Below the pieces are notes generated by a model. The model was not told the origin of the DNA and did not search any database. It saw only the letters and a program-made list of their open reading frames with translations. DNA of 64,000 nt from Klebsiella michiganensis (lineage in GTDB: Bacteria; Pseudomonadota; Gammaproteobacteria; Enterobacterales; Enterobacteriaceae): positions 62,001 to 126,000 of the forward strand of contig NZ_PRDB01000017.1 of NCBI RefSeq assembly GCF_002925905.1. Direction: 5' to 3'. Both the position numbers and the translations under genes were made by a program. Positions 19,230 through 30,187 of this stretch are shown piece by piece (the first letter of the stretch is position 1; every line of letters begins with the position of its first letter).

Positions 19230-19985
19230 AGAACCTTTTAGCCACTGCCAGATGCGGCCTAACGTTTCGTAACCCACCCGATCGCTATGCATGAGCCAGA
19301 CGGGCGAAGGAATAGCCCGCTCCCACGGGTTAAGCGGTGACTCAATCGCCAGCTGGTTGGCCGGCGCGGGCAGGGGAGTTAGCCCGGCGCGGCGAAAGAA
19401 AAGCATCGCCCGCGGCAGATGAGAGGCGGAGGTGACCAGCAGGAACGGCGCATCGCCTATCGCCATCTTCACCGCAGCGGCTTCCTCTTCGGTATCTTTT
19501 GGTTTATCCAGGACAAGGATTTCGCTGCGCGGTATGCCCAGGCTCTCTGCCACTCTGGCCCCGGCTTCTGCCGTACTGACCGGATTTGTTTTTGCCGCTG
19601 CGCCGGTAAAGATGAGTTTCGAGCCCGGATTTTCATACCACAGGCGGATCCCCTCCGTCAGCCGCGGCAGGCTATTATTGATGAGATTGGAACTGGGCGC
19701 CCAGTCCGGGTTCCAGGTGTAGCCTCCGCCAAGCACGACCACGTACTGCACGCGCTTTTCACCTCGCCACGTCGGGTACTTATCTTCAATTGGCTTGAGC
19801 AGGCTATCGGCGACCGGTTGCAGGCTCAACAGCAGCAACAGCAGCCAGCCGAGGCTGACGCAGAGCTTGCCGGTACGCTGGAAACGGCTAAACCACAGCA
19901 GGGCTATGCCGAACGCAATGAGCAGCAGCAGCAGGGGAAGCGGCAGCATCATACCGCCTAAAACCTTTTTCAGCGTAAAAAGCAT
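19206..19985 (-). CDS. elyC: Envelope biogenesis factor ElyC
   Basis: Inner-membrane protein of the DUF218 family. In E. coli it is needed for normal peptidoglycan synthesis at low temperature and affects undecaprenyl carrier use. The start MLFTLKKVLG at 19985 gives the standard 259 residues; an upstream ATG would add 11. Two hydrophobic segments lie at about residues 10-30 and 35-58, then the periplasmic DUF218 domain with VVVLGGGYTWNP, KLIFTGAAA, KDTEEEAAAV and LLVTSASHLPRAM. Divergent from cmoM and convergent with ycbJ. Confidence 0.95.
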   Translation of the reverse strand: MLFTLKKVLGGMMLPLPLLLLLIAFGIALLWFSRFQRTGKLCVSLGWLLLLLLSLQPVADSLLKPIEDKYPTWRGEKRVQYVVVLGGGYTWNPDWAPSSNLINNSLPRLTEGIRLWYENPGSKLIFTGAAAKTNPVSTAEAGARVAESLGIPRSEILVLDKPKDTEEEAAAVKMAIGDAPFLLVTSASHLPRAMLFFRRAGLTPLPAPANQLAIESPLNPWERAIPSPVWLMHSDRVGYETLGRIWQWLKGSSGEPGQD

Positions 19986-20106
19986 GCCGTACGGTTCCTT
20001 TTTTAACCATATAACCAAAGATATGCCCGGATCTTACAACAGATCGCTTCATTCTCCGCGCGGGTATGACAAAATAGCGGCTTTGTGTTGGCGTGTGGAG
20101 TCACCC

Positions 20107-20886
20107 GTGCAGGATCGTAATTTCGATGATATTGCTGAAAAGTTTTCGCGCAATATATACGGCACCACCAAAGGCCAGCTGCGGCAGGCGATCCTCTGGC
20201 AGGATCTGCAACCGCTGCTGGACCGGCTGGGGCCTGGGCCATTGCGAGTTCTTGACGCGGGCGGCGGCGAAGGGCAGACGGCGATCAAAGTGGCGGAAAT
20301 GGGGCATCACGTCACGTTATGCGATCTCTCTGGTGAAATGGTGGCTCGTGCCCGGCAGGCGGCTGCCGATAAAGGTGTGATCGACAACATGCATTTTGTA
20401 CAATGCGCGGCTCAGGATATTGAGCAGCATTTGGAAAGTCAGGTCGATCTGATACTGTTTCATGCGGTGCTGGAGTGGATAGCCGAACCACAGGCGATGT
20501 TGCGTACCCTGTGGTCGATGCTGCGCCCCGGCGGCGCGTTGTCGCTGATGTTCTACAATGCTAACGGTCTGTTGATGCACAATATGGTCGCCGGAAATCT
20601 CGACTATGTGCAAATCGGCATGCCGAAAAAGAAAAAACGCACGCTGTCGCCGGACTATCCGCGCGATCCGCAGCAGGTTTACGGCTGGCTGGAAGAGATT
20701 GGCTGGCAGATTACCGGCAAGACCGGCGTGCGGGTGTTTCATGATTATCTGCGTGAAAAACACCAACAGCACGATAAATTTGCGGCGCTGCTGGAGCTGG
20801 AAACGCGCTACTGTCGCCAGGAGCCGTATATTAGCTTAGGCCGTTATATTCACGTCACCGCGCTTAAGCCGCAGATGCAAGGATAA
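20107..20886 (+). CDS. cmoM: tRNA 5-carboxymethoxyuridine methyltransferase
   Basis: SAM-dependent enzyme (formerly SmtA) that methylates the carboxyl of 5-carboxymethoxyuridine at tRNA position 34. The start is GTG at 20107 (VQDRNFDDIAEKFSRNIYGT), with GGAG 7 bp upstream; the next in-frame ATG is far inside the domain. The SAM-binding motif is VLDAGGGEGQTAIK near residue 50; LILFHAVLEWIAEP follows. 259 residues, close to E. coli's 261. It heads the cmoM-mukFEB operon, with mukF starting 3 bp after its stop. Confidence 0.96.
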   Translation: MQDRNFDDIAEKFSRNIYGTTKGQLRQAILWQDLQPLLDRLGPGPLRVLDAGGGEGQTAIKVAEMGHHVTLCDLSGEMVARARQAAADKGVIDNMHFVQCAAQDIEQHLESQVDLILFHAVLEWIAEPQAMLRTLWSMLRPGGALSLMFYNANGLLMHNMVAGNLDYVQIGMPKKKKRTLSPDYPRDPQQVYGWLEEIGWQITGKTGVRVFHDYLREKHQQHDKFAALLELETRYCRQEPYISLGRYIHVTALKPQMQG

Positions 20887-20889
20887 ACT

Positions 20890-22212
20890 ATGAGTGAATT
20901 TTCCCAGACAGTCCCCGAACTGGTTGCCTGGGCCAGGAAAAATGATTTTTCTATTTCGCTGCCGGTCGACAGACTCTCTTTTCTGCTGGCGATTGCCACG
21001 CTGAACGGCGAGCGGATGGAAGGGGAAATGACCGAGGGAGAACTGGTGGATGCGTTCCGCCACGTGAGTGATGCGTTTGAGCAGACCAGCGAAACCATCA
21101 GCCAGCGCGCCAATAATGCCATTAACGATATGGTGCGCCAGCGTCTGCTGAACCGCTTTACCAGCGAAATCACCGAGGGTAACGCTATTTATCGCCTGAC
21201 GCCGCTGGGCATTGGGATCACCGACTACTATATTCGCCAGCGCGAGTTCTCCACCCTGCGGCTGTCGATGCAGCTCTCCATCGTTGCCGGCGAACTCAAG
21301 CGTGCCGCCGACTCGGCAGAAGAGGGCGGCGATGAGTTCCACTGGCATCGTAACGTTTTCGCTCCGCTGAAGTACTCGGTAGCGGAAATCTTTGACAGCA
21401 TCGACCTGACTCAGCGAATTATGGATGAGCAGCAGCAGCTGGTGAAAGATGATATTGCCCAGCTGCTGAACAAAGACTGGCGCGCGGCGATCTCCAGCTG
21501 CGAGCTGCTGCTGTCGGAAACGTCCGGCACCCTGCGGGAACTGCAGGATACCCTGGACGCGGCGGGCGATAAGCTGCAGGCAAACCTGCTGCGTATCCAG
21601 GATTCGACCATGGCGCGCGACGATCTGAATTTTATCGATCGTCTGGTGTTCGATCTGCAAAGCAAGCTGGACCGTATCGTCAGCTGGGGGCAGCAGGCGA
21701 TTGACCTGTGGATCGGCTACGATCGCCACGTGCATAAATTTATCCGTACCGCCATTGATATGGATAAAAACCGCGTCTTCGCACAGCGTCTGCGTCAGTC
21801 GGTGCAAACCTACTTCGACGCCCCCTGGGCGCTCACCCATGCGAATGCCGATCGTCTGCTTGATATGCGCGATGAAGAGATGGCGCTGCATGATGAAGAG
21901 GTCACAGGGGAACTTCCAACGGATCTGGAGTACGAAGAGTTTAACGAAATTCGCGAACAGCTGGCGGCGCTGATTGAAGGACAGCTGGTGGTCTATAAAG
22001 AGAAGGGACTGCCGCTGGATCTTGGCCTGGTGGTACGCGAATATCTGTCGCAGTATCCGCGTGCGCGCCACTTTGACGTCGCGCGTATTGTGGTTGACCA
22101 GGCGGTACGTTTGGGCGTAGCGCAAGCAGATTTCACCGGACTGCCGGCAAAATGGCAGCCGATTAATGATTACGGAGCCAAGGTACAGGCGCATGTCATC
22201 GACAAATATTGA
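20890..22212 (+). CDS. mukF: Condensin subunit MukF (kleisin)
   Basis: Kleisin of the MukBEF complex, which organises the chromosome. The 440 residues match E. coli. It has an N-terminal winged-helix dimerisation domain (to about residue 115), a helical middle part that contacts the MukB neck, and a C-terminal winged helix that binds the MukB head. Starts 3 bp after cmoM and overlaps mukE by 20 bp, consistent with translational coupling of complex subunits. Confidence 0.99.
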   Translation: MSEFSQTVPELVAWARKNDFSISLPVDRLSFLLAIATLNGERMEGEMTEGELVDAFRHVSDAFEQTSETISQRANNAINDMVRQRLLNRFTSEITEGNAIYRLTPLGIGITDYYIRQREFSTLRLSMQLSIVAGELKRAADSAEEGGDEFHWHRNVFAPLKYSVAEIFDSIDLTQRIMDEQQQLVKDDIAQLLNKDWRAAISSCELLLSETSGTLRELQDTLDAAGDKLQANLLRIQDSTMARDDLNFIDRLVFDLQSKLDRIVSWGQQAIDLWIGYDRHVHKFIRTAIDMDKNRVFAQRLRQSVQTYFDAPWALTHANADRLLDMRDEEMALHDEEVTGELPTDLEYEEFNEIREQLAALIEGQLVVYKEKGLPLDLGLVVREYLSQYPRARHFDVARIVVDQAVRLGVAQADFTGLPAKWQPINDYGAKVQAHVIDKY

Positions 22213-22897
22213 ACAAGTGATGCCGGTTAAACTGGCGCAAGCGTTGGCTAATCCGTTATTTCCGGCGCTGGATAGCGCCCTGCGCGCGGGCCGTCATATC
22301 GGCCTTGACGAGCTGGATAATCACGCATTTTTAATGGATTTTCAGGATTACCTGGAAGAGTTTTATGCTCGCTACAACGTCGAGCTGATTCGCGCGCCGG
22401 AGGGTTTTTTCTATCTGCGCCCGCGGTCGACCACGCTGATCCCGCGCTCGGTGCTCTCCGAGCTGGATATGATGGTGGGTAAAATTCTCTGCTATCTCTA
22501 CCTCAGCCCGGAGCGTCTGGCCAACGAGGGCATCTTCACGCAGCAGGAGCTTTACGACGAGCTGCTGACCCTCGCAGACGAAGCCAAGCTGCTCAAGCTG
22601 GTCAATAACCGTTCTACCGGGTCCGACCTTGACCGCCAGAAGCTGCAGGAAAAAATGCGCGCTTCGCTCAACCGCCTGCGCCGCCTCGGCATGGTGTGGT
22701 TTATGGGCCATGACAGCAGCAAATTCCGCATCACCGAATCGGTGTTTCGCTTCGGCGCCGACGTGCGCGCCGGTGACGATCCGCGCGAAGCCCAGCTGCG
22801 TATGATCCGCGACGGTGAAGCGATGGCGCTGGAAAATCGCCTGCAGCTTAATGATGAGAATGAAGAGAATCAGCCGGATAGCGGGGAGGAAGAGTAA
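22193..22897 (+). CDS. mukE: Condensin subunit MukE
   Basis: Tandem winged-helix (KITE) partner of MukF in MukBEF. The start [18 protein letters not shown] at 22193 gives 234 residues, the E. coli length, although an in-frame ATG nine codons upstream also exists. The acidic C-terminus [15 protein letters not shown] is typical. Its start lies inside mukF and its stop shares one base with the mukB start (TAATG). Confidence 0.98.
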   Translation: MSSTNIEQVMPVKLAQALANPLFPALDSALRAGRHIGLDELDNHAFLMDFQDYLEEFYARYNVELIRAPEGFFYLRPRSTTLIPRSVLSELDMMVGKILCYLYLSPERLANEGIFTQQELYDELLTLADEAKLLKLVNNRSTGSDLDRQKLQEKMRASLNRLRRLGMVWFMGHDSSKFRITESVFRFGADVRAGDDPREAQLRMIRDGEAMALENRLQLNDENEENQPDSGEEE

Positions 22898-25800
22898 TGA
22901 TTGAACGCGGTAAGTTTCGCTCGCTGACGCTGGTTAACTGGAACGGTTTTTTTGCCCGTACCTTTGATCTTGATGAATTAGTGACCACGCTTTCCGGCGG
23001 TAACGGCGCCGGTAAATCCACGACCATGGCCGCCTTCGTCACCGCACTGATCCCGGACCTGACGCTGCTGCACTTTCGTAACACCACGGAAGCGGGGGCG
23101 ACCAGCGGCTCGCGCGATAAAGGCCTGCACGGTAAGCTGCGCGCTGGCGTCTGCTACTCCGTGCTGGACGTGATCAACTCCCGCCACCAGCGCGTGGTGG
23201 TCGGCGTTCGTCTACAGCAGGTCGCCGGTCGCGATCGTAAAGTCGATATCAAGCCTTTTGCGATCCAGGGCCTGCCAACCTCCATCCAGCCAACTCAGCT
23301 GCTGACCGAAACTCTTAACGAACGCCAGGCGCGCGTGGTGACGCTCAACGAGCTGAAAGATAAGCTCGAAGCGATGGAAGGGGTGCAGTTCAAGCAGTTT
23401 AACTCTATTACCGAGTATCACTCGCTGATGTTCGACCTGGGCGTGGTGGCTCGCCGCCTGCGTTCGGCTTCGGACCGTAGCAAATACTATCGCCTGATCG
23501 AAGCCTCGCTGTACGGCGGTATTTCGAGCACCATTACCCGCTCGCTGCGCGACTACCTGTTGCCGGAAAACGGCGGCGTGCGTAAGGCGTTCCAGGATAT
23601 GGAAGCGGCGCTGCGTGAAAACCGCATGACGCTGGAAGCTATCCGCGTGACGCAGTCGGACCGCGACCTGTTCAAGCATCTGATCAGTGAAGCCACCAAC
23701 TACGTTGCCGCCGACTATATGCGTCACGCTAACGAGCGACGCATTCATCTCGACAAGGCGCTGGAGTATCGTCGCGATCTGTTCACCTCCCGCGCTCAGC
23801 TCGCGGCGGAACAGTATAAGCACGTTGATATGGCCCGCGAGCTGCAGGAACATAACGGCGCGGAAGGCGATCTGGAAGCCGATTATCAGGCCGCCAGCGA
23901 CCATCTGAACCTGGTGCAGACCGCTCTGCGCCAGCAGGAAAAAATCGAGCGCTATGAAGCGGATCTTGATGAACTGCAGATTCGCCTCGAAGAGCAAAAT
24001 GAAGTTGTCGCGGAAGCGGTTGACCAGCAGGAAGAGAACGAGGCCCGCGCCGAAGCCGCCGAGCTGGAAGTGGATGAGCTGAAAAACCAGCTTGCCGACT
24101 ACCAGCAGGCGCTGGACGTGCAGCAGACTCGCGCGATTCAGTATACCCAGGCGCTGCAGGCGCTGGAGCGGGCAAAAGCCCTCTGCCATCTGCCGGATTT
24201 AACGCCGGAGAGCGCCGACGAGTGGCTGGAAACTTTCCAGGCGAAAGAGCAGGAAGCGACGGAGAAAATGCTGTCGCTGGAACAGAAGATGAGCGTGGCG
24301 CAAACCGCGCACAGCCAGTTTGAACAGGCTTATCAGCTGGTGGTGGAGATCAACGGCCCGCTGGCACGTAATGAAGCCTGGAGCGTGGCGCGCGAGCTGC
24401 TGCGCGAAGGCGTTAATCAACGTCATCAGGCCGAACAGGCGCACGGGCTGCGCAGTCGTCTGACGGAGCTTGAACAGCGTCTGCGTGAACAGCAGGATGC
24501 CGAACGCCAGCTCAATGAGTTCTGTAAGCGCCAGGGCAAACGCTACGATATCGACGAGCTGGAAGCCCTGCACCAGGAGCTGGAAGCCCGCATCGCATCC
24601 CTTTCCGACAGCGTTTCCACCGCCAGCGAACGGCGGATGACCCTGCGTCAGGAGCTGGAACAGCTGCAGTCGCGGACGCAAACGCTGATGCGCCGCGCGC
24701 CCATCTGGCTGGCGGCGCAGAACAGCCTCAATCAGCTGTGCGAGCAGAGCGGCGAGCAGTTTGAGTCAAGCCAGGACGTCACCGAATATCTCCAGCAGCT
24801 GCTGGAGCGTGAACGCGAAGCTATCGTGGAGCGCGATGAAGTCGGGGCCCGCAAGCGCGCTATCGACGATGAAATTGAGCGTCTTAGCCAGCCGGGCGGT
24901 TCGGAAGATCAGCGCCTGAACGCGCTGGCGGAACGTTTTGGCGGCGTACTGCTGTCGGAAATTTACGATGACGTGAGCCTCGATGATGCGCCGTATTACT
25001 CCGCGCTCTACGGTCCTTCCCGCCACGCCATTGTGGTACCGGATCTGTCGCTGATTGCCGATCAGCTGGAAGGTCTCGAAGATTGTCCCGAAGATCTCTA
25101 CCTGATCGAGGGCGATCCGCAGTCCTTTGATGACAGCGTATTCAGCGTCGATGAGCTGGAAAAGGCGGTGGTCGTTAAGATTGCCGATCGTCAGTGGCGC
25201 TATTCACGCTTCCCGACGCTGCCGCTGTTTGGCCGCGCCGCGCGTGAAAGCCGCGTTGAAACGCTGCACGCCGAGCGCGAAAGCCTGTCCGAGCGCTTTG
25301 CGACCCTGTCGTTTGATGTGCAGAAAACCCAGCGCCTCCATCAGGCGTTCAGCCGCTTTATCGGTAACCATCTGGCGGTAGCCTTTGAGGACGACCCGGA
25401 AGAAGAAATCCGTAAACTGAATACGCGTCGCGGCGAACTGGAGCGGGCGCTGACCGCCCATGAGAGCGATAACCAGCAGAACCGGGTGCAGTATGAGCAG
25501 GCAAAAGAGGGCGTATCCGCACTCAACCGCCTGCTGCCGCGTCTGAATTTGCTGGCCGATGACTCGCTGGCCGATCGCGTGGATGAGATCCAGGAACGCC
25601 TTGACGAAGCGCAGGAAGCCGCGCGCTTCGTCCAGCAGCATGGGAATCAGCTGGCAAAACTGGAGCCGATCGTTTCCGTGCTTCAAAGCGACCCAGAGCA
25701 GTTTGAACAGCTGAAAGAAGATTACGCCTATTCGCAGCAGACTCAGCGCGACGCGCGTCAGCAGGCATTTGCGCTGACCGAAGTGGTGCAGCGTCGCGCC

Positions 25801-27345
25801 CACTTTAGCTACTCCGATTCCGCAGAGATGCTGAGCGGTAATAGCGATCTGAACGAGAAGCTGCGCCAGCGTCTGGAGCAGGCTGAGGCGGAGCGCGCCC
25901 GTACCCGCGAAGCGCTGCGTACCCACGCCGCGCAGCTCAACCAGTACAACCAGGTGCTGGCATCGCTGAAAAGCTCCTACGACACCAAGAAAGAGCTGCT
26001 CAACGACCTGCATAAAGAGCTTCAGGACATTGGCGTGCGCGCCGACGCCGGCGCCGAAGAGCGCGCTCGTCTGCGCCGCGATGAGCTTCATGCTCAGCTC
26101 AGCAACAACCGCGCGCGGCGGAACCAGCTCGAAAAAGCATTGACCTTCTGCGAAGCGGAAATGGATAACCTGACCCGCAGGCTGCGCAAGCTGGAGCGCG
26201 ATTACTGCGAAATGCGCGAACAGGTGGTCAGCGCTAAAGCCGGCTGGTGTGCGGTCATGCGCCTGGTGAAAGACAACGGCGTGGAGCGTCGCCTGCATCG
26301 TCGCGAGCTGGCCTACCTTTCGGCAGATGAACTGCGCTCGATGTCGGATAAGGCGCTCGGCGCGCTGCGTCTGGCGGTCTCGGATAACGAACACCTGCGC
26401 GATGTACTGCGTATTTCTGAAGATCCGAAACGCCCGGAGCGTAAAATCCAGTTCTTTGTCGCCGTTTATCAGCATCTGCGCGAGCGTATTCGCCAGGATA
26501 TCATCCGCACCGACGATCCGGTGGAAGCGATTGAGCAGATGGAGATCGAACTCAGCCGTCTGACGGAAGAGCTGACCAACCGCGAGCAGAAGCTGGCCAT
26601 CAGCTCCCGCAGCGTGGCCAATATTATCCGCAAGACTATCCAGCGCGAGCAAAACCGTATTCGTATGCTCAACCAGGGGCTGCAGAGCGTCTCCTTCGGC
26701 CAGGTCAACAGCGTGCGTCTGAACGTCAACGTGCGGGAAACCCACTCGATGCTGCTGGACGTGCTGTCAGAACAGCATGAACAGCATCAGGACCTGTTTA
26801 ACAGCAATCGTCTGACCTTCTCGGAAGCGCTGGCGAAGCTGTATCAGCGCCTCAATCCGCAGATTGATATGGGGCAGCGTACGCCGCAGACCATCGGTGA
26901 AGAGCTGCTGGACTACCGCAACTATCTGGAGATGGAAGTGGAAGTTAACCGTGGTTCCGACGGCTGGCTGCGCGCGGAATCCGGTGCGCTATCGACCGGT
27001 GAGGCTATCGGTACCGGGATGTCGATTCTGGTGATGGTGGTACAGAGCTGGGAAGATGAATCCATGCGCCTGCGCGGTAAGGACATTTCGCCGTGTCGTC
27101 TGCTGTTCCTTGATGAAGCGGCGCGTCTGGATGCTCGCTCTATCGCGACGCTGTTCGAGCTCTGCGATCGTCTGGAGATGCAGCTGATTATCGCGGCGCC
27201 GGAAAATATCAGCCCGGAAAAAGGTACCACCTATAAGCTGGTGCGTAAGGTCGTGAATAATCACGAGCACGTGCACGTCGTCGGGCTGCGTGGCTTCGCG
27301 CCGCAGCTGCCCGAAACGCTGCCGGGAACGGCAAATGCTTCATAG
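22897..27345 (+). CDS. mukB: Chromosome partition protein MukB
   Basis: SMC-like ATPase of the MukBEF condensin, acting in the nucleoid. The 1482 residues (1486 in E. coli) have Walker [10 protein letters not shown] at 34-42, a long coiled-coil arm (about 340-665), a hinge (about 650-800, including [24 protein letters not shown]), a returning coil (about 830-1120), and a C-terminal head with signature [16 protein letters not shown] and Walker [12 protein letters not shown]. Last gene of the operon, followed by a terminator. Confidence 0.99.
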   Translation: MIERGKFRSLTLVNWNGFFARTFDLDELVTTLSGGNGAGKSTTMAAFVTALIPDLTLLHFRNTTEAGATSGSRDKGLHGKLRAGVCYSVLDVINSRHQRVVVGVRLQQVAGRDRKVDIKPFAIQGLPTSIQPTQLLTETLNERQARVVTLNELKDKLEAMEGVQFKQFNSITEYHSLMFDLGVVARRLRSASDRSKYYRLIEASLYGGISSTITRSLRDYLLPENGGVRKAFQDMEAALRENRMTLEAIRVTQSDRDLFKHLISEATNYVAADYMRHANERRIHLDKALEYRRDLFTSRAQLAAEQYKHVDMARELQEHNGAEGDLEADYQAASDHLNLVQTALRQQEKIERYEADLDELQIRLEEQNEVVAEAVDQQEENEARAEAAELEVDELKNQLADYQQALDVQQTRAIQYTQALQALERAKALCHLPDLTPESADEWLETFQAKEQEATEKMLSLEQKMSVAQTAHSQFEQAYQLVVEINGPLARNEAWSVARELLREGVNQRHQAEQAHGLRSRLTELEQRLREQQDAERQLNEFCKRQGKRYDIDELEALHQELEARIASLSDSVSTASERRMTLRQELEQLQSRTQTLMRRAPIWLAAQNSLNQLCEQSGEQFESSQDVTEYLQQLLEREREAIVERDEVGARKRAIDDEIERLSQPGGSEDQRLNALAERFGGVLLSEIYDDVSLDDAPYYSALYGPSRHAIVVPDLSLIADQLEGLEDCPEDLYLIEGDPQSFDDSVFSVDELEKAVVVKIADRQWRYSRFPTLPLFGRAARESRVETLHAERESLSERFATLSFDVQKTQRLHQAFSRFIGNHLAVAFEDDPEEEIRKLNTRRGELERALTAHESDNQQNRVQYEQAKEGVSALNRLLPRLNLLADDSLADRVDEIQERLDEAQEAARFVQQHGNQLAKLEPIVSVLQSDPEQFEQLKEDYAYSQQTQRDARQQAFALTEVVQRRAHFSYSDSAEMLSGNSDLNEKLRQRLEQAEAERARTREALRTHAAQLNQYNQVLASLKSSYDTKKELLNDLHKELQDIGVRADAGAEERARLRRDELHAQLSNNRARRNQLEKALTFCEAEMDNLTRRLRKLERDYCEMREQVVSAKAGWCAVMRLVKDNGVERRLHRRELAYLSADELRSMSDKALGALRLAVSDNEHLRDVLRISEDPKRPERKIQFFVAVYQHLRERIRQDIIRTDDPVEAIEQMEIELSRLTEELTNREQKLAISSRSVANIIRKTIQREQNRIRMLNQGLQSVSFGQVNSVRLNVNVRETHSMLLDVLSEQHEQHQDLFNSNRLTFSEALAKLYQRLNPQIDMGQRTPQTIGEELLDYRNYLEMEVEVNRGSDGWLRAESGALSTGEAIGTGMSILVMVVQSWEDESMRLRGKDISPCRLLFLDEAARLDARSIATLFELCDRLEMQLIIAAPENISPEKGTTYKLVRKVVNNHEHVHVVGLRGFAPQLPETLPGTANAS

Positions 27346-27364
27346 GATGGTACAATAACCAGCC

Positions 27365-27392
27365 AAAGGGCGACGCGATGTCGCCCTTTTTG
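27365..27392 (+). terminator. Intrinsic terminator after mukB
   Basis: AAAGGGCGAC pairs with GTCGCCCTTT (10 bp, 5-nt loop), followed by TTG. It ends the cmoM-mukFEB operon 19 bp past the mukB stop. Confidence 0.85.
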
Positions 27393-27425
27393 TTATCCGT
27401 TCCTGTACTTTAGGATTGTATAATC

Positions 27426-27477
27426 TTTTAACTTCTTTACATTTGGGAAGGCAAAAGCGTTTTCGTCTTCATATACT
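27426..27477 (+). promoter_or_regulatory. Possible CpxR-controlled promoter of ldtD
   Basis: The reverse strand of 27427-27440 reads GTAAAGAAGTTAAA, which resembles a CpxR box (GTAAA repeats with a short spacer). A -10-like TATACT lies at 27472-27477, putting the box near -45. LdtD is a known Cpx target in E. coli, which supports the reading; another TATAAT at 27419-27424 could be a second promoter. Match is imperfect. Confidence 0.4.
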
Positions 27478-27528
27478 GAAAGTAAGCCCCATTTTAGCGG
27501 GCAGCAATGTGTTAACAGGGGGCAAGGG

Positions 27529-29322
27529 ATGTTGCTAAAGAAACGGTATGGTCGTCAATTGTCCGCGCTCAGCCTGAGCCTGGCGTTTGCATTTGCTCCA
27601 CTGTTCAATGTCCAGGCTGAAGAGCCTGAAGTGGTACCATCGGATAGCTCTGCCACCATCAGCGAGCTCTCTTCCGCGCTAAGCCAAAGCGCAAACCAAT
27701 CCGCGGCGGTCGCTCAAATGGCCGGCGAGCAGGCGCTTTCTGCCGATGCGGCAGCGAAGAGCCGCGCCGGGATTCAGGCGGTACTGCCGTCCGGTTATCA
27801 ACCCGTATTTATGAATCCGCTGGTATCGCTGTATGCGGCCAGGGATATGAAACCGATGTGGGATAACCGCGAGGCGGTACAGGCGTTTCAACAGCAGCTG
27901 GCTGAGGTCGCTATCGCCGGTTTTCAGCCGCAGTTCACCACCTGGGTTGAGCTGTTGACCGACCCGGCAGTGAACGGTCTGGCGCGGGATGTCGTTCTGT
28001 CTGACGCCATGATGGGCTATCTGCATTTTATTAGCGGTATTCCGACTCAGGGCAACCGCTGGCTGTATGGCACGAAACCGTATGCCATGTCGACGCCGCC
28101 TCTGTCGGTGATTAACCAGTGGCAGGTGGCGCTGGATAACGGTTCGCTGCCGCAGTTTATTGCGGGCCTGGCTCCGCAGCATCCGCAGTATGCCGCAATG
28201 CATCAGGCGCTATTAGCTCAGGTTGCCGATTCCCGTCCCTGGCCGCAGCTCACCGGTAAGACATCGCTGCGCCCGGGGGAATGGAGCAACGATGCCGGCG
28301 CGCTGCGCGAAATTTTACAGCGCACTGGTATGCTGGATGACGCGGCAAAAATTGCGTTGCCCGGCGATGAGGTGGTGAGTCCGTCCGCCGGGAAAAAGGC
28401 CAAAAGCAGCGGCCGTGGCGTTTACGATCGCCAGTTAGTGGAGGGCGTTAAGCGCTTCCAGGCGTGGCAGGGGCTGGGCGCAGACGGCGTGATTGGTCAG
28501 GCGACCCGCGACTGGCTCAACGTTTCTCCTGCGCAGCGCGCCGGCGTGCTGGCATTGAATATCCAGCGTTTGCGCCTGCTGCCGGGTAATCTGGCGACCG
28601 GAATTATGGTGAATATTCCCGCCTTTTCGCTGGTCTATTACCAGGACGGTAGCCAGGTGCTGGCATCGCGGGTTATCGTTGGCCGTCCGGACCGCAAAAC
28701 CCCTATGATGAGCAGTGCGCTGAACAACGTTGTGGTCAACCCGCCGTGGAACGTTCCGCCGACGCTGGCGCGCAACGATATTCTGCCGAAGGTGCGCAAT
28801 AACCCAGGCTATCTTGAGCAACACGGCTATACGATGATGCGCGGCTGGAATAGCAAAGAGACTATCGACCCGTATCAGGTGGACTGGGAAACGATAACCG
28901 CATCGAATCTGCCGTTCCGCTTCCAGCAGGCTCCCGGCGCGCGCAATTCGCTGGGGCGCTATAAATTCAATATGCCAAGTTCAGATGCGATATATTTGCA
29001 CGATACGCCCAATCACAATCTGTTCCAGCGTGATGGACGCGCGCTGAGTTCCGGGTGCGTGCGCGTGAATAAAGCCTCAGAACTGGCCAATATGCTGCTT
29101 CAGGATGCTGGCTGGAATGATGCGCGTATTTCAGATGCGCTTAAACAGGGGAATACCCGCTACGTTAATATTCGCCAGAATATCCCGGTTAATCTCTATT
29201 ATTTGACCGCGTTCGTTGGCGCTGATGGACGTACACAATATCGAACAGATATTTACAATTACGATCTCACCGCGCGATCCAGCGCACAAATTCTACCTAA
29301 AGCTGAACAATTAATCAGATAA
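27529..29322 (+). CDS. ldtD: L,D-transpeptidase LdtD (YcbB)
   Basis: Periplasmic enzyme that forms 3-3 crosslinks in peptidoglycan and can bypass PBPs under beta-lactam stress. The 597 residues (615 in E. coli) begin with a signal peptide (about 1-31, ending VQAEEP). A peptidoglycan-binding domain lies near residues 300-335 ([20 protein letters not shown]), then the YkuD catalytic domain with H491 (YLHDTPNH) and catalytic C510 in SSGCVRVN. The length difference lies mainly in the variable N-terminal part. It is monocistronic between two hairpins. Confidence 0.97.
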   Translation: MLLKKRYGRQLSALSLSLAFAFAPLFNVQAEEPEVVPSDSSATISELSSALSQSANQSAAVAQMAGEQALSADAAAKSRAGIQAVLPSGYQPVFMNPLVSLYAARDMKPMWDNREAVQAFQQQLAEVAIAGFQPQFTTWVELLTDPAVNGLARDVVLSDAMMGYLHFISGIPTQGNRWLYGTKPYAMSTPPLSVINQWQVALDNGSLPQFIAGLAPQHPQYAAMHQALLAQVADSRPWPQLTGKTSLRPGEWSNDAGALREILQRTGMLDDAAKIALPGDEVVSPSAGKKAKSSGRGVYDRQLVEGVKRFQAWQGLGADGVIGQATRDWLNVSPAQRAGVLALNIQRLRLLPGNLATGIMVNIPAFSLVYYQDGSQVLASRVIVGRPDRKTPMMSSALNNVVVNPPWNVPPTLARNDILPKVRNNPGYLEQHGYTMMRGWNSKETIDPYQVDWETITASNLPFRFQQAPGARNSLGRYKFNMPSSDAIYLHDTPNHNLFQRDGRALSSGCVRVNKASELANMLLQDAGWNDARISDALKQGNTRYVNIRQNIPVNLYYLTAFVGADGRTQYRTDIYNYDLTARSSAQILPKAEQLIR

Positions 29323-29367
29323 ATGAAGTAGTTCAACGGATTTGGTTGTCCTACCTCTGTGTGAAAA

Positions 29368-29392
29368 CGGGCCTTGCACGCTGCAAGGCCCG
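29368..29392 (-). terminator. Perfect 10-bp hairpin downstream of ldtD; minus-strand terminator shape
   Basis: CGGGCCTTGC pairs with GCAAGGCCCG around a 5-nt loop. On the minus strand TTTTC follows directly; on the plus strand the flank is AGTTTACT. It therefore looks like an intrinsic terminator for transcription leftward from the small minus-strand ORF, and it may also end ldtD transcripts. Confidence 0.6.
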
Positions 29393-29404
29393 AGTTTACT
29401 GGGG

Positions 29405-29518
29405 TTAGGCTACCTTGACGTTGGCAATAATGCCCGGTAAGGTGCCTTTCGTGCGCCAGAAGTGCATATACATATAATCCTGCAAAGGCGCTGTGGCAGT
29501 AAGCAGCCCGTTCTCCAT
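29405..29518 (-). CDS. Small minus-strand ORF, 37 codons, unknown
   Basis: I do not recognise this one. It reads MENGLLTATAPLQDYMYMHF and ends GIIANVKVA, 37 residues, with a stop codon three codons before the ATG so the frame cannot extend much upstream. No clear ribosome site precedes the ATG. A perfect hairpin with a TTTTC tail begins 12 bp past its stop on the same strand. It lies in the ldtD-ycbK gap, where E. coli K-12 has no annotated gene. It could be a small protein gene, the 3' scrap of a lost gene, or chance. Confidence 0.35.
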   Translation of the reverse strand: MENGLLTATAPLQDYMYMHFWRTKGTLPGIIANVKVA

Positions 29519-29622
29519 AGCTGATATTTATTAGCCGTAGGGGAGCGAGCTTGTGCTGGCGGCTAACGGGCGCATTGCGGGAAAAGTATATTACGATTCA
29601 TTTACCTGTAGACCTGATTATC

Positions 29623-30174
29623 ATGGACAAATTTGACGCTAATCGCCGCAAACTGCTGGCGTTAGGTGGAGCCGCGCTCGGTGCTGCTGCCATTCTGCCT
29701 GCGCCGGCATTTGCCACCCTCTCGACCCCCCGACCGCGTATTTTGACGCTGAACAACCTGCATACCGGTGAATCACTCAAGGCGGAGTTTTTCGATGGCA
29801 GAGGCTATATTCAGGATGAATTAGCAAGACTTAATCATTTTTTCCGTGATTATCGCGCGAATAAGATTAAGTCCATCGATCCCGGTTTGTTCGATCAACT
29901 CTATCGTTTGCAGGGATTACTTGGTACCAACAAGCCTGTCCAGCTTATTTCCGGTTATCGTTCTGTTGATACCAATAATGAGCTTCGCGCGCGCAGCCGG
30001 GGTGTGGCAAAACACAGCTACCACACTAAAGGCCAGGCCATGGATTTTCATATTGAAGGCATTTCGTTAAGCAATGTTCGCAAAGCCGCGTTATCTATGC
30101 GCACAGGTGGTGTAGGATACTACCCACGTAGCAACTTTGTGCATATTGATACCGGGCCAGTACGGCACTGGTAA
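29623..30174 (+). CDS. ycbK: YcbK, periplasmic peptidase M15 (DUF882)
   Basis: Predicted zinc peptidase of the DD/LD-carboxypeptidase (M15) group, 183 residues from [16 protein letters not shown]. The N-terminus has a twin-arginine signal (R8-R9 followed by a hydrophobic stretch to about residue 32), so export folded via Tat is likely. Zinc ligands are H134 and D141 in [15 protein letters not shown] and H174 in NFVHIDTG. It probably trims peptidoglycan or its fragments; substrate not established. It lies 13 bp before ycbL, likely one transcript. Confidence 0.94.
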   Translation: MDKFDANRRKLLALGGAALGAAAILPAPAFATLSTPRPRILTLNNLHTGESLKAEFFDGRGYIQDELARLNHFFRDYRANKIKSIDPGLFDQLYRLQGLLGTNKPVQLISGYRSVDTNNELRARSRGVAKHSYHTKGQAMDFHIEGISLSNVRKAALSMRTGGVGYYPRSNFVHIDTGPVRHW

Positions 30175-30187
30175 CGAAAGGAGCCTC

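Noticed and set aside
20836-22194. 452-codon open frame antisense to mukF
   Set aside because: Covers mukF almost exactly and has no independent support.
25204-26745. 513-codon open frame antisense to mukB
   Set aside because: It lies wholly within mukB, where GC-rich third positions keep antisense frames open. No ribosome site or recognisable domain.
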